Part shown: piece by piece, positions 44,119-52,326 of the stretch
How the letters are laid out: each line of letters opens with the position of its first letter
Position numbering within the stretch: position 1 is the stretch's first letter
Origin: Albidovulum sediminis
GTDB lineage: Bacteria; Pseudomonadota; Alphaproteobacteria; Rhodobacterales; Rhodobacteraceae
DNA length: 64,000 nt
Reading direction: 5' to 3'
NCBI RefSeq assembly: GCF_025380365.1
Contig: NZ_JAOCQF010000001.1
Location: 248,001 to 312,000, forward strand
Position numbers and translations under genes: made by a program
The notes under the pieces: generated by a model
The model's database searches: none
What the model saw: only the letters and a program-made list of their open reading frames with translations
What the model was told of the DNA's origin: nothing

Positions 44119-44376
44119 ATGCTGGTGCTCGACTGTCCCTTCTGCGGGCCCCGGAACGAAAGCGAGTTCGCCTATGGCGGGCCCGCCCTGGCGCCGCGCC
44201 CCGCCGATCCTTCGGCCGTCAGCGACGCGGACTGGGTCGACTGGCTGACGGTACCGCCGAACCCGATGGGCGAGGTCGAGGAGCGCTGGTGGCATCTGCG
44301 CGGCTGCGGCGCGTGGCTGACCGTGCGCCGCCACACCGTGACCCATGCGGTGACGGAGGTGCGCCTTGGGCGGTAA
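44119..44376 (+). CDS. soxD: Sarcosine oxidase subunit delta
   Basis: An 85-aa zinc subunit. CPFCGPRNESEF near the start gives Cys6 and Cys9, and HLRGCGAWLTVRRHTVTH supplies the further His and Cys ligands. Length and order (between soxB and soxA) are typical. It overlaps soxA by 11 bp. Confidence 0.95.
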   Translation: MLVLDCPFCGPRNESEFAYGGPALAPRPADPSAVSDADWVDWLTVPPNPMGEVEERWWHLRGCGAWLTVRRHTVTHAVTEVRLGR

Positions 44377-47299
44377 CGGGTGGCGGCTGGCGGAGGGGGG
44401 GCGCATAGACCGGTCGCGGCCGCTCCGGTTCCGCTTCGACGGGCGCGACCATGTCGGGTTCCACGGCGACACGCTGGCCTCCGCGCTGCTGGCCAACGGG
44501 GTGCGGCTGAGCGCGCGCAGCTTCAAGTATCACCGCCCGCGCGGGATCATGGGGGCGGGCGTGGAAGAGCCCGCGACGCTTGTCCATCTCGCGGGTGAGC
44601 TTGCCTCGGGCAACCGGCCGGCGACGACGCTGAGGCTGAGCGACGGGCTGGAGGCCTGGCCGGTGAATGCCTGGCCCTCGGCGCGGCTCGATATTGGCGC
44701 GGTCAACCAGATGATCGCGCGGCTGATCCCGGCGGGGTTCTACTACAAGACATTCAAATGGCCTGACTGGCACCTTTACGAACCGGCGATCCGGCGCGCC
44801 GCAGGGCTTGCGCCGGCCCCCGCGACGCCGCCCGACGGCGCCTGGGAGGCGCGCCACGCCCATGCCGACATCCTGATTGCCGGGGCGGGGCCGGCAGGCC
44901 TGATGGCCGCGCTGGTCGCGGGCCGGGCGGGCGCGCGGGTGATCCTGGCCGACGAGGGGATCGAGGCGGGCGGATCGCTGCTGACGCGCCGGCTCTCCAT
45001 TGCCGGCGCGCCGGCCTTGGACTGGGTCACGGCGGCGGTCGCGGAGCTTGCCGCCCTGCCGAACGTCATGCACCTGCAGGATGCGGCCGTCTGGGCCTGC
45101 CGCGAGCACAACCTTGTCATGGTCGAGGAGCGCGCGCCCTCCCGTCCCGCGATCCTGGGGCGAAGCTGGCGCGTCCGGGCGGGGCGGGTGATCACCGCGA
45201 CCGGCGCCATCGAGCGGCTCATGGTCTTCGAGGGGAACGACCAGCCGGGGGTCATGCTCGCCTCGGCCGCGCAGGCTTATGTCAACCGCTGGGCGGTCCG
45301 GCCGGGCCGGCGCGCGGTGGTCTTCACCAACAACGACAGCGCCTATGCCGCCGCGGCCGACCTGGCGCGCGCGGGCGTCGAGGTCGCGGCCATTGTCGAC
45401 AGCCGCGACCCGGTGCCGGAGCATGCCCGCGCGGCGTCAGCGGGCCTGCCCGTGCTGGCGGGCCACGTCGTGCGTTCGACGCAGGGCGGCCGGGCGCTGC
45501 GTGCGGTGACCGTGGCCCCCCTGGCGGGCGGCGGCGCGCGGCGGATCGACTGCGACCTGCTCGCCGTGTCGGGGGGCTGGAGCCCGGCGGTTCACCTCTA
45601 TTCGCAGTCGCGCGCGCCGATCGCCTGGGACGACCGGCTGGCCGCCTTCCTTCCGGCCGGACCCGCGGGGCCGGTCGCGGCGGCGGGGGCGGCCGACGGC
45701 GCGCTGGAGCTTGGCGTGGCCCTTGCCGACGGTGCAGCGAAGGCGCGGGCCGCCCTTGCGGACCTGGGGTTCGCCCCGCCCGATGCCGCCCTGCCGGAGG
45801 CGGAGGATCTGCCCTATGGCATCACCCCGCTCTGGACCGTGCCGGGCGCGGGGGCGAAGGCCTTCCTCGACATCCAGAACGACGTCACCGTGGCCGACAT
45901 CGAACTGGCCCTGCGCGAGGGCTATTCCAGCATCGAGCATGTCAAGCGCTACACCACCGGCGGCATGGGGCTCGATCAGGGCAAGACCGGCAACGTCAAC
46001 ATCATCGGCGCGGTGGCCGAGCGTCTGGGCAAGACCCCCGGCGAGGTCGGCGTGACCACCTTCCGACCGCCCTGGACGCCGGTCGAATTCGGCGCCATCG
46101 CCGGGCGGCGGTCGGGGCCGGTCGTCCTGCCCTATCGCCACACGCCGCTGACGGACTGGCACATGGACCAAGGCGCGGTGATCTACGAGGCGGGCGCGCG
46201 CTGGCGCCGGCCCGGCTACTACCCCCGCCTCGGCGAGGCGTTCCAGGACACCGTCAACCGTGAGGCGCGGACCGTGCGCGAGGGCGTCGGCATCTACGAC
46301 GGCGCCCCCTTGGGCAAGTACGAGATCAAGGGCCGGGACGCGGCCCGCTTCCTCGACTGGATCTACACCAATGTCTTTTCGTCCCTGACGGTCGGGAATG
46401 GCCGCTACGGGCTGATGCTGACCGACGACGGGCTGATCCTTGACGATGGCGTGTCGTTCCGGCTGGCCGAGGATCGTTTCGTCATGTCGACCTCTACCGG
46501 CAACGCCGATGCCGTCGGACAGCATATGGAGAAGTTGCTCCAGATCGAACGGCCGGACTGGCAGGTCATGATCACCAATGTCACCAGCCAGTGGGCGAAC
46601 GCGACGATCTGCGGCCCGAAGGCGCGTGCGGTGCTTCAGGCGATGGGCACCGACATCGACATGTCGCCCGCGGCCTTTCCGTTCATGTCCGTCCGCGACG
46701 GCCGGGTGGCGGGATTGCCCGCACGGGTCGCCCGCGTCTCCTTCACCGGCGAGTTGTCGTTCGAGGTCAACGTGCGCCCCCGCGACCTGCCCGCCCTTTG
46801 GGCCGCGGCGATGACGGCCGGCGCGCCCTTCGGCATCACGCCGATCGGGTCCGAGGCCAACCATGTGCTGCGGGTGGAAAAGGGCTTTCTCTCGCTCGGG
46901 CATGAGGTCGACGGCACCGCCGATCCCCATGACCTCGGCATGTCCTGGGTGATGGCGGCGGCCAAGCCCGACTTCATCGGCAAGCGGTCGGTGGACCTGC
47001 GCCGCGCCTCGGGCCGGCCACGCCGGGAACTGGTGGGCTTCCGCCCGCTCGACCCCGACCGGCAGGTTCCGGAAGGCGCGCCGCTGACCCCCGGCGGCCG
47101 GACCGAGGCGACCGAGGGCTTCGTCACCGCCTGCGTCTGGTCCGTGGTCGAGGGGCGCTGGCTGGGGCTGGCGCTGTTGCAGGACGGCCGTGCCCGGATC
47201 GGCACGCGGGCGCATGTGCGCCTGCCCGGTGGCGTGATCGAGGTGGAGCTTTGCCCGCCGGTCTTCCACGACCCGAAGGGGGAAAGGCTGCGGTCATGA
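44366..47299 (+). CDS. soxA: Sarcosine oxidase subunit alpha
   Basis: A 977-aa subunit. An N-terminal 2Fe2S-ferredoxin-like fold (FDGRDHVGFHGDTLASALLANG) without the cluster Cys pattern is followed by an NAD-binding domain (ADILIAGAGPAGLMAALVAGRAGARVIL, about residues 167-195) and, in the last ~380 residues, a GcvT-fold tetrahydrofolate domain. The released methylene group is passed to folate. Overlaps soxD and, by ATGA, soxG. Confidence 0.95.
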   Translation: MGGNGWRLAEGGRIDRSRPLRFRFDGRDHVGFHGDTLASALLANGVRLSARSFKYHRPRGIMGAGVEEPATLVHLAGELASGNRPATTLRLSDGLEAWPVNAWPSARLDIGAVNQMIARLIPAGFYYKTFKWPDWHLYEPAIRRAAGLAPAPATPPDGAWEARHAHADILIAGAGPAGLMAALVAGRAGARVILADEGIEAGGSLLTRRLSIAGAPALDWVTAAVAELAALPNVMHLQDAAVWACREHNLVMVEERAPSRPAILGRSWRVRAGRVITATGAIERLMVFEGNDQPGVMLASAAQAYVNRWAVRPGRRAVVFTNNDSAYAAAADLARAGVEVAAIVDSRDPVPEHARAASAGLPVLAGHVVRSTQGGRALRAVTVAPLAGGGARRIDCDLLAVSGGWSPAVHLYSQSRAPIAWDDRLAAFLPAGPAGPVAAAGAADGALELGVALADGAAKARAALADLGFAPPDAALPEAEDLPYGITPLWTVPGAGAKAFLDIQNDVTVADIELALREGYSSIEHVKRYTTGGMGLDQGKTGNVNIIGAVAERLGKTPGEVGVTTFRPPWTPVEFGAIAGRRSGPVVLPYRHTPLTDWHMDQGAVIYEAGARWRRPGYYPRLGEAFQDTVNREARTVREGVGIYDGAPLGKYEIKGRDAARFLDWIYTNVFSSLTVGNGRYGLMLTDDGLILDDGVSFRLAEDRFVMSTSTGNADAVGQHMEKLLQIERPDWQVMITNVTSQWANATICGPKARAVLQAMGTDIDMSPAAFPFMSVRDGRVAGLPARVARVSFTGELSFEVNVRPRDLPALWAAAMTAGAPFGITPIGSEANHVLRVEKGFLSLGHEVDGTADPHDLGMSWVMAAAKPDFIGKRSVDLRRASGRPRRELVGFRPLDPDRQVPEGAPLTPGGRTEATEGFVTACVWSVVEGRWLGLALLQDGRARIGTRAHVRLPGGVIEVELCPPVFHDPKGERLRS

Positions 47300-47796
47300 C
47301 AGGCTACGATGTCGCGATCGAAAGCCTGCCGATGCAGGCGGTCATCGACCTGAAGGGCGAGGCGGCGGCACTGGCGGGCTGGTGCGGCGACGTCCTGCCG
47401 CAGTTTCCGGCGCGGCCGAACAGCCTGACCCGCGCCTCGGGCCGCGCGCTTCTGCACATCGGGCCCGGCCACTGGCTCCTCTGCGCCGACCTCGCCGACG
47501 AAGACAGCCTGATCGCGGCCCTGCGGCCCGACGCGGCCCCGCCGCAGGTATCGGTCGTTCCGGTCTCCGACTCGCTTGCCCATTTCGCGGTGACAGGCCC
47601 CGACGCGGCCGAGGTGATGGCCGTGGCCACGCCGCTTGACCTGCATCCGACCGTCTTCGCCGAGGATGCGGCGAGCTTCACCGAGGCCTTCGGCCTCCGC
47701 GCGCTGGTTCGCCGCCACCCCGGCGGGTTCGCGCTGTCGGTCGACCGCAGCTTTGCCCCGATGATCCTTCAGGCGCTGAGCCTCTCCGCCGGTTGA
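47296..47796 (+). CDS. soxG: Sarcosine oxidase subunit gamma
   Basis: A 166-aa subunit; GcvT-like small fold with LLHIGPGHWLLCAD near residues 51-64 and VSVVPVSDSLAHFAVTGPDAAEVM. It overlaps soxA by 4 bp. It completes the four-subunit oxidase. An earlier open frame to 47251 lies inside soxA and is rejected. Confidence 0.92.
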   Translation: MTGYDVAIESLPMQAVIDLKGEAAALAGWCGDVLPQFPARPNSLTRASGRALLHIGPGHWLLCADLADEDSLIAALRPDAAPPQVSVVPVSDSLAHFAVTGPDAAEVMAVATPLDLHPTVFAEDAASFTEAFGLRALVRRHPGGFALSVDRSFAPMILQALSLSAG

Positions 47797-47871
47797 GGAC
47801 GCCGGGCCTGATCCCCCTTGCCGACGGTGCGCAGGGTGCCGGCGTGACCGCCCTTCGCGGCCCCGGGCGGC

Positions 47872-47908
47872 GAAACCATTGAAACACTCCGGGCAATTCG
47901 ACTGAAAC
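47872..47908 (+). promoter_or_regulatory. Three-box GAAAC array, site A (ahead of osmC)
   Basis: GAAAC occurs at 47872-47876, 47881-47885 and 47904-47908: two boxes 9 bp apart, the third 23 bp further. After box 2 comes ACTCCGGGC, almost identical to site C. The third box ends 80 bp before the OsmC start. This is the one site whose outer spacing is 10 bp shorter than in the other three, keeping the same helical face. Confidence 0.65.
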
Positions 47909-47988
47909 GCGGCGCCTCTAGGTCTTCGCCCCATCGGTCCGGACGGATCGAGCGAAACCAGACACACCGTCAATCCAGGAGAGATGAC

Positions 47989-48570
47989 ATGACCACCGCA
48001 ACCATCGAGAAACCCGCCCGCGTCGCCATGAACGGCGTCGACATCCCGACCTTCGTCGCCACGCTCGGCGTCGTGGGCCAAAACCCCGAGATCGCGCACT
48101 TCACCTTCCGCGCGAGCGGCGAATGGCTTTCGGGAACGCATTCGCGGACCAGCTTCGAGGGTTTCTTCGGCGCCATGGGCGAACAGAAGCACCGCCAGAG
48201 CTACGCGATCGAGGGCGACCATCCGCAGGTGCTCTGCGGGGCCGACAACGGCGTGACCCCGGTCGAGATGCTGCTGGCGGCGCTGTCGGCCTGCCTGACC
48301 GCGGGCATCGGCAACATCGCCGCGATGCGGCAGGTGAAGCTCCATTCGGTCGAGACCTCGATCGAGGGCGACATCGACCTCAACGGCATCCTCGGCCTCG
48401 ACAAGTCCGTGCGCAACGGCTTCTCGGGCATCCGCGCGACCTTCCGCATCAAGGGCGAGGCGTCCGACGAGGTGCTGGAGGCCATCGTTCACCAGTCCGT
48501 CGCGCGTTCAGCGGTGTTCGACGTGCTGACCAACGGCGTTCCCGTCACCGTCGCGGCCATCGCCGCGTGA
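47989..48570 (+). CDS. OsmC-family protein
   Basis: A 193-aa OsmC/Ohr-fold protein. The two family cysteines are visible in LCGADNGVTPVEMLLAALSACLTAGI (about residues 83 and 103), as are the HRQSYAIEGDHP and GIRATFRIKGEASDE blocks. OsmC proteins reduce organic hydroperoxides or handle reactive thiols. A CAGGAGAG ribosome site precedes the ATG. It is preceded by GAAAC array A and followed by a 58-aa gene. Confidence 0.88.
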   Translation: MTTATIEKPARVAMNGVDIPTFVATLGVVGQNPEIAHFTFRASGEWLSGTHSRTSFEGFFGAMGEQKHRQSYAIEGDHPQVLCGADNGVTPVEMLLAALSACLTAGIGNIAAMRQVKLHSVETSIEGDIDLNGILGLDKSVRNGFSGIRATFRIKGEASDEVLEAIVHQSVARSAVFDVLTNGVPVTVAAIAA

Positions 48571-48621
48571 CCGACCCGCAGGGGCCGCGCCGGCCCCTGC
48601 CGCAAAAGGAGCAGGACAGAG

Positions 48622-48798
48622 ATGAAACGGAAATTCGACACGCCCATGGGCAAGACCTACGGCCACGGCTTCGACGCCGTGACCGACCGCGCCGACATCC
48701 GCGCCTTCGTCACCTGGTGGAACGACAGGTCGGCCTTTCCCGTCGGCGGGCAGGCGCCGGAGCCGCTGGACCTTCCGGCCCCGCGCATGGCGGCCTGA
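48622..48798 (+). CDS. Small hypothetical protein (58 aa)
   Basis: A 58-aa basic-to-neutral protein beginning MKRKFDTPMGKTYGHGFDAV and ending in a Pro/Ala tail. A clear AAAGGAG site lies about 10 bp before the ATG and the spacing of 51 bp from osmC suggests co-transcription. I do not recognise a family. Two Trp and a His-rich start are the only notable features. Confidence 0.62.
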   Translation: MKRKFDTPMGKTYGHGFDAVTDRADIRAFVTWWNDRSAFPVGGQAPEPLDLPAPRMAA

Positions 48799-48901
48799 AA
48801 CCCCCCGCCATTCCACCCGAAGCGCCCGCGGCACCCTGCTGCGGGCGTCTTCGTTTCCGCGCGCCCCGGAGGTTTCCCCGGACGCGCCCCGGACCCACCG
48901 C

Positions 48902-48948
48902 GAAACAACTGAAACCGGAACCCCCGCCGCGCGCCATCGGCCTGAAAC
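48902..48948 (+). promoter_or_regulatory. Three-box GAAAC array, site B
   Basis: GAAAC at 48902-48906, 48911-48915 and 48944-48948; spacing 9 then 33 bp. It lies in the 197-bp gap before the flavin monooxygenase gene, the third box ending 47 bp before its ATG. Confidence 0.65.
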
Positions 48949-48995
48949 CTGGCGCTGGCATCCCGTGCCGAAAGCACAGGATCCCGGAGAAAACC

Positions 48996-50243
48996 ATGCC
49001 ATTGCACATTGATGTCGTCGTCATCGGCGCGGGCCAGGCCGGCCTTGCGCTCAGCCATTGCCTGACCGCCCGCGGCATCGAGCACGTGGTTCTGGACCGC
49101 GGCCGGGTCGGCGAACGCTGGCGGTCGGAGCGCTGGCCGGGCCTGCGGCTCCTGACGCCGAACTGGATGACGCAGCTGCCCGGACTGGCGCCCGACGTCG
49201 AGCCCGACGGCTTCATGCCGGCGGGGGAGTTCGCGGGCCTTCTCGACCGCTATGCGGAAAGCTTCCGCGCGCCTCTGGTCACGGGGTGCGAGGTGCTGTC
49301 GCTGGAACGCGGCGCGCGCGGCTTCGTCCTGCGCACGACTCTGAGCGGCTGGAGCGCGAACCAGGTGGTAATCGCGACCGGGGCCTGCGACAGGCCCGCC
49401 GTGCCCGACTGGGCGCGCGCGCTGCCCGCGGGGGTGCGCCAGGTGACGCCCGCCGCCTACCGCGGCCCCGACGATCTGGCGCCGGGCGGCGTGCTCGTCG
49501 TCGGCGCCTCCGCGACCGGCATCCAGATCGCCGGCGAAATCCGGCGCTCGGGGCGGCCGGTGACCCTTGCGGTCGGCCGCCATGTCAGGACGCCACGCCG
49601 CTATCGCGGGCGCGACATCTTCTGCTGGCTCGACGAAAGCGGCTTCCTGCGCCAGCCCCGCGACCCGGCTGCCGACAATGGCCGTCTGCTGGCGATGCCG
49701 TCGCTGCAACTGGCGGGCAACGCCGATGGCGGCGACATCGGGCTCGATCCGCTGGCGGCGCTTGGCGTCACCATCACCGGGCGCGCGACCGGGGTGCGGG
49801 ACGGGCGGGTGGAGTTCGCCGCGACCCTTGCGCGCGAACGGGCCGCGGCCGAGGCGCGGCGGCAGGGGCTCCTGGCCGGCATCGACCTGCATGTTTCACG
49901 GCACGCGCCTTATGCGCCGGAAGATCCCGCCGCCTGGGCAGCGCCCGCGCCGATGGCCGAAGGTCCGCGCACGCTCGACCTTTGCGGCGGCGCCGTCCGC
50001 ACGGTCGTCTGGGCCACCGGGTTCCGCCGCCGCTATCCGTGGCTGCGGCTCCCCGTCCTCGACGCGGCGGGAGAGATCGAGACGCGCGGCGGCAGGACGC
50101 GGATTCCGGGGCTTTTCGTCCTTGGCCTGCCGTTCCTGCGCCATCGCAGTTCGGCCTTCATCTACGGAGTCGGCCGCGATGCCGAATGGATCGCCGCCGC
50201 GATCGAGGCCGGACGCAGACATCCCCATCTGATTGCAGCCTGA
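48996..50243 (+). CDS. Flavin-containing monooxygenase-like NAD(P)/FAD oxidoreductase
   Basis: A 415-aa class-B-monooxygenase-like flavoprotein. FAD motif VVVIGAGQAGLALSH (residues 7-21), GERWRSERWPGLRLLTPN region and a second dinucleotide motif VLVVGASATGIQIAGEI near residue 167-183 are present, with WATGFRRRY near 344. Such enzymes oxygenate amines, sulfides or ketones with NADPH. It forms a two-gene unit with the next FAD gene (11-bp gap), under array B. Substrate unknown; a sulfur compound would fit the neighbouring thiol genes. Confidence 0.84.
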   Translation: MPLHIDVVVIGAGQAGLALSHCLTARGIEHVVLDRGRVGERWRSERWPGLRLLTPNWMTQLPGLAPDVEPDGFMPAGEFAGLLDRYAESFRAPLVTGCEVLSLERGARGFVLRTTLSGWSANQVVIATGACDRPAVPDWARALPAGVRQVTPAAYRGPDDLAPGGVLVVGASATGIQIAGEIRRSGRPVTLAVGRHVRTPRRYRGRDIFCWLDESGFLRQPRDPAADNGRLLAMPSLQLAGNADGGDIGLDPLAALGVTITGRATGVRDGRVEFAATLARERAAAEARRQGLLAGIDLHVSRHAPYAPEDPAAWAAPAPMAEGPRTLDLCGGAVRTVVWATGFRRRYPWLRLPVLDAAGEIETRGGRTRIPGLFVLGLPFLRHRSSAFIYGVGRDAEWIAAAIEAGRRHPHLIAA

Positions 50244-50254
50244 AGGAGAAGGCC

Positions 50255-51400
50255 ATGACCGGATCACAGACCCCGAACACCTACGATGCCATCGTCGTCG
50301 GCGCCCGCTGCGCCGGGGCGGCGGTGGCCATGCTCCTGGCGCGCCAGGGCGCGCGCGTGCTGGCGGTCGATCACGACCAGCCCGGCACCGACACGATGTC
50401 CACCCACGCGCTGATGCGCGGCGCGGTGTTCCAGCTGCGCAAGTGGGGCGTTCTGGCCGAAATGGAGGTCAGGGGAACGCCGGCCATCCGCCGCACCAGT
50501 TTCCTTTACGGCGACGAGGCCATCGACATTGACCTGAGGATGGAGCACGGCATCGACGCGCTGCTTGCCCCGCGCCGTGCCATTCTTGACGCCGCACTGG
50601 CTGGTGCGGCCGCAGCGGCAGGGGCGGAACTGCGCTATGGCACCGGGCTTGCCGGTCTCGTCCGCGACGCGGCGGGGCGGGTCTGTGGCGCCGAACTGCG
50701 CCTGCCCTCGGGCGGCATCGAAACGGTCCGCGCGCCCATCGTCATCGGCGCCGACGGCCGCCGCTCGGCGGTGGCGCGCCTGGCCGGGGCCGGCATCCTG
50801 CACCGGGGCCGCCACGCCGCCGCCTGCGCCTACCGCTATGTCGAGGGGCTGCCCAACCGCGGCTATCGCTGGCATTACGCGGCCGGGGCGGCAGGCGGGG
50901 TCATCCCCACGAACGAGGGGCTGAGCTGCGTCTTCGTCGCGCTGCCGCCGCCGGTCCTTGCCGAGGCCCGCGCCGCCGGGTGGGAGGCGCTTCTGCGCCA
51001 CGTCCCGACCCTGGGCGATGATCTTGCCTCTGCCCGCCCGGTCACCGCGCCGGTGGTGTTTCCCGGCCTGCCGGGCTACTTCCGCCAGTCCGCCGGCCCG
51101 GGCTGGGCGCTGGTCGGGGATGCGGGCTATTTCCGCGACCCGATCACCGCCCACGGGATCACTGACGCGTTCCGCGACGCCGAGATCCTGGCCGGGGCGG
51201 TGGTCCATGGCCGGGTTGCGGACTATCCGCTGACCCGCGATGCCCTGTCGCGCGACTTCTTCGAGCTGACCGACCGGCTCGCCTCGTTCGACTGGACGCT
51301 GGCCGAGGCGAAGGTGCTGCACCAGGCGCTCAACAAGACGATGAAGGCCAACCAGAACTGGATCGCCGGCATGGGAGACGGGCGGGCCGAGGCGGCCTGA
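50255..51400 (+). CDS. FAD-dependent oxidoreductase (geranylgeranyl-reductase/PHBH-like)
   Basis: A 381-aa flavoprotein. The N-terminal FAD loop is VVGARCAGAAVAMLLARQGARVLAVDHD (about residues 14-41), with GADGRRSAVARLAG near 164-177 and the third flavin motif GDAGYFRDPITAHGI near 288-302. This is the p-hydroxybenzoate-hydroxylase fold, found in aromatic hydroxylases and geranylgeranyl reductases. TGAAGGAGAAGG gives a strong ribosome site. Followed by a good terminator at 51420. Function unknown. Confidence 0.83.
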   Translation: MTGSQTPNTYDAIVVGARCAGAAVAMLLARQGARVLAVDHDQPGTDTMSTHALMRGAVFQLRKWGVLAEMEVRGTPAIRRTSFLYGDEAIDIDLRMEHGIDALLAPRRAILDAALAGAAAAAGAELRYGTGLAGLVRDAAGRVCGAELRLPSGGIETVRAPIVIGADGRRSAVARLAGAGILHRGRHAAACAYRYVEGLPNRGYRWHYAAGAAGGVIPTNEGLSCVFVALPPPVLAEARAAGWEALLRHVPTLGDDLASARPVTAPVVFPGLPGYFRQSAGPGWALVGDAGYFRDPITAHGITDAFRDAEILAGAVVHGRVADYPLTRDALSRDFFELTDRLASFDWTLAEAKVLHQALNKTMKANQNWIAGMGDGRAEAA

Positions 51401-51419
51401 TCCATCCGCCCGAACGCGC

Positions 51420-51445
51420 AAGACCCGCCTTCGGGCGGGTCTTTT
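51420..51445 (+). terminator. Rho-independent terminator of the two-flavoprotein operon
   Basis: A perfect 10-bp stem, AAGACCCGCC (51420-51429) with GGCGGGTCTT (51434-51443), closed by a TTCG tetraloop and followed by further T. It lies 19 bp after the FAD oxidoreductase stop. Confidence 0.85.
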
Positions 51446-51468
51446 CGCGTTCCGGGCCGGCCAACGGC

Positions 51469-51497
51469 AAAAAGGCCCGCCGGGTGTGGCGGGCCTT
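51469..51497 (-). terminator. Rho-independent terminator of the small minus-strand gene
   Basis: AAGGCCCGCC (51472-51481) pairs perfectly with GGCGGGCCTT (51488-51497) over a 6-nt loop; on the minus strand the stem is followed by a T-run (A-run 51469-51473 on plus). It ends the DUF1127-like gene and faces the plus-strand terminator at 51420, insulating both units. Confidence 0.8.
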
Positions 51498-51522
51498 CAG
51501 GCGCTTGCGCGCGGGCAAGGGG

Positions 51523-51672
51523 TCAGGCGCGGCGGGCGCGGGCGTTCACGTCGTCCACGAACAGGCCGATGTCGCGGCACAGGGACGGGGAAAGGTGGCG
51601 CACCGCGAAGTAGGCCCGGCGCTCCTCACGCCGTTTGCGCAGGGCATCGTAAAGGTCGTTGATCGCTTTCAT
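51523..51672 (-). CDS. DUF1127-like small basic protein (49 aa)
   Basis: A 49-aa, Arg-rich protein: MKAINDLYDALRKRREERRA near the start and HLSPSLCRDIGLFVDDV at the end. The L-x-D/R-DIGL ending resembles DUF1127 (YjiS-like) small proteins, which in alphaproteobacteria affect RNA turnover and phosphate/stress physiology. It has its own terminator. Two GAAAC boxes on the minus strand (51695-51691 and 51725-51721) lie upstream, hinting at shared control. Confidence 0.65.
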   Translation of the reverse strand: MKAINDLYDALRKRREERRAYFAVRHLSPSLCRDIGLFVDDVNARARRA

Positions 51673-51785
51673 CTCAGGGTTCCTTCCGGGGTTTCGATGC
51701 CCCTCTTTTCCACCCGCAGGGTTTCAGGGCGATGTCGCGGCGCGCCCGAATGCGCTTCAATTCCTTCGGCCGCGGCGGGCTGGCT

Positions 51786-51832
51786 GAAACAGTTGAAACA
51801 TTCCGGGCGGGGCGGCGACACACGTCTGAAAC
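51786..51832 (+). promoter_or_regulatory. Three-box GAAAC array, site C
   Basis: GAAAC at 51786-51790, 51795-51799 and 51828-51832; spacing 9 then 33 bp. Box 2 is followed by ATTCCGGGC, nearly the same as in site A. It lies between the DUF1127-like gene and the globin gene, 134 bp before the globin ATG. Confidence 0.65.
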
Positions 51833-51966
51833 AGCGGGCGGGGAGCATGGAGCCCCTCGAAGGCCGGAAATGCTTGCCACGCGGAGCCCGATTGCCCATG
51901 CTTGACGCTTACCAGTTCCTGTCGGCCGCCTGTTCCGGAGGCCCCGAGCATCAGGGAGGTGAACGC

Positions 51967-52323
51967 ATGCAGAAAACGCTGTTCGAGAAGTACGGCGGCT
52001 TCTCCTTTGTCAGCAAGATCGTGCTCGATCTCTACGACCGCCTGCTCGACGACGACGATATCGGACCGTTCTTCGACGATATCGAAATGGCGCGGATCGT
52101 GGACCATCAGACCAAGTTCATCTCCTCGCTCATGGGGGGGCCGGCCTCCTACACCGACGACCAGATCGAGAAGATGCACGCCCGGCTGTCGGTGACGCAC
52201 GCGCATTTCGACCGCCTGCAGGACATCTTGCGCGAAACGCTGGCCGATCACGGGATCGAACAGGCCGATGTCGATGCCATCGCCGCCTCGTTCGAGGGCC
52301 GGCGCGGTCGGGTCGTGGGATAG
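51967..52323 (+). CDS. Group-I truncated haemoglobin
   Basis: A 118-aa 2-over-2 globin. LFEKYGGFSFVSKIVLDLYDRLLDDDDIGPFFDDI and the conserved His-x2-Leu-x-Val-x3-HFD block (KMHARLSVTHAHFDRLQ), with the proximal His, are family hallmarks. It should bind haem and O2 or NO. ATG 51967 follows a strong GGGAGGTGA site; an ATG at 51898 would add unrelated residues. It is the first gene of a four-gene signalling operon, suggesting it supplies or scavenges the sensed gas. Confidence 0.87.
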   Translation: MQKTLFEKYGGFSFVSKIVLDLYDRLLDDDDIGPFFDDIEMARIVDHQTKFISSLMGGPASYTDDQIEKMHARLSVTHAHFDRLQDILRETLADHGIEQADVDAIAASFEGRRGRVVG

Positions 52324-52326
52324 GCC

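Noticed and set aside
42864-47796. Thiosulfate-oxidising Sox system
   Set aside because: The same gene letters are used, but the products are sarcosine oxidase subunits with FAD, zinc and folate domains, not thiosulfate-oxidising Sox proteins.
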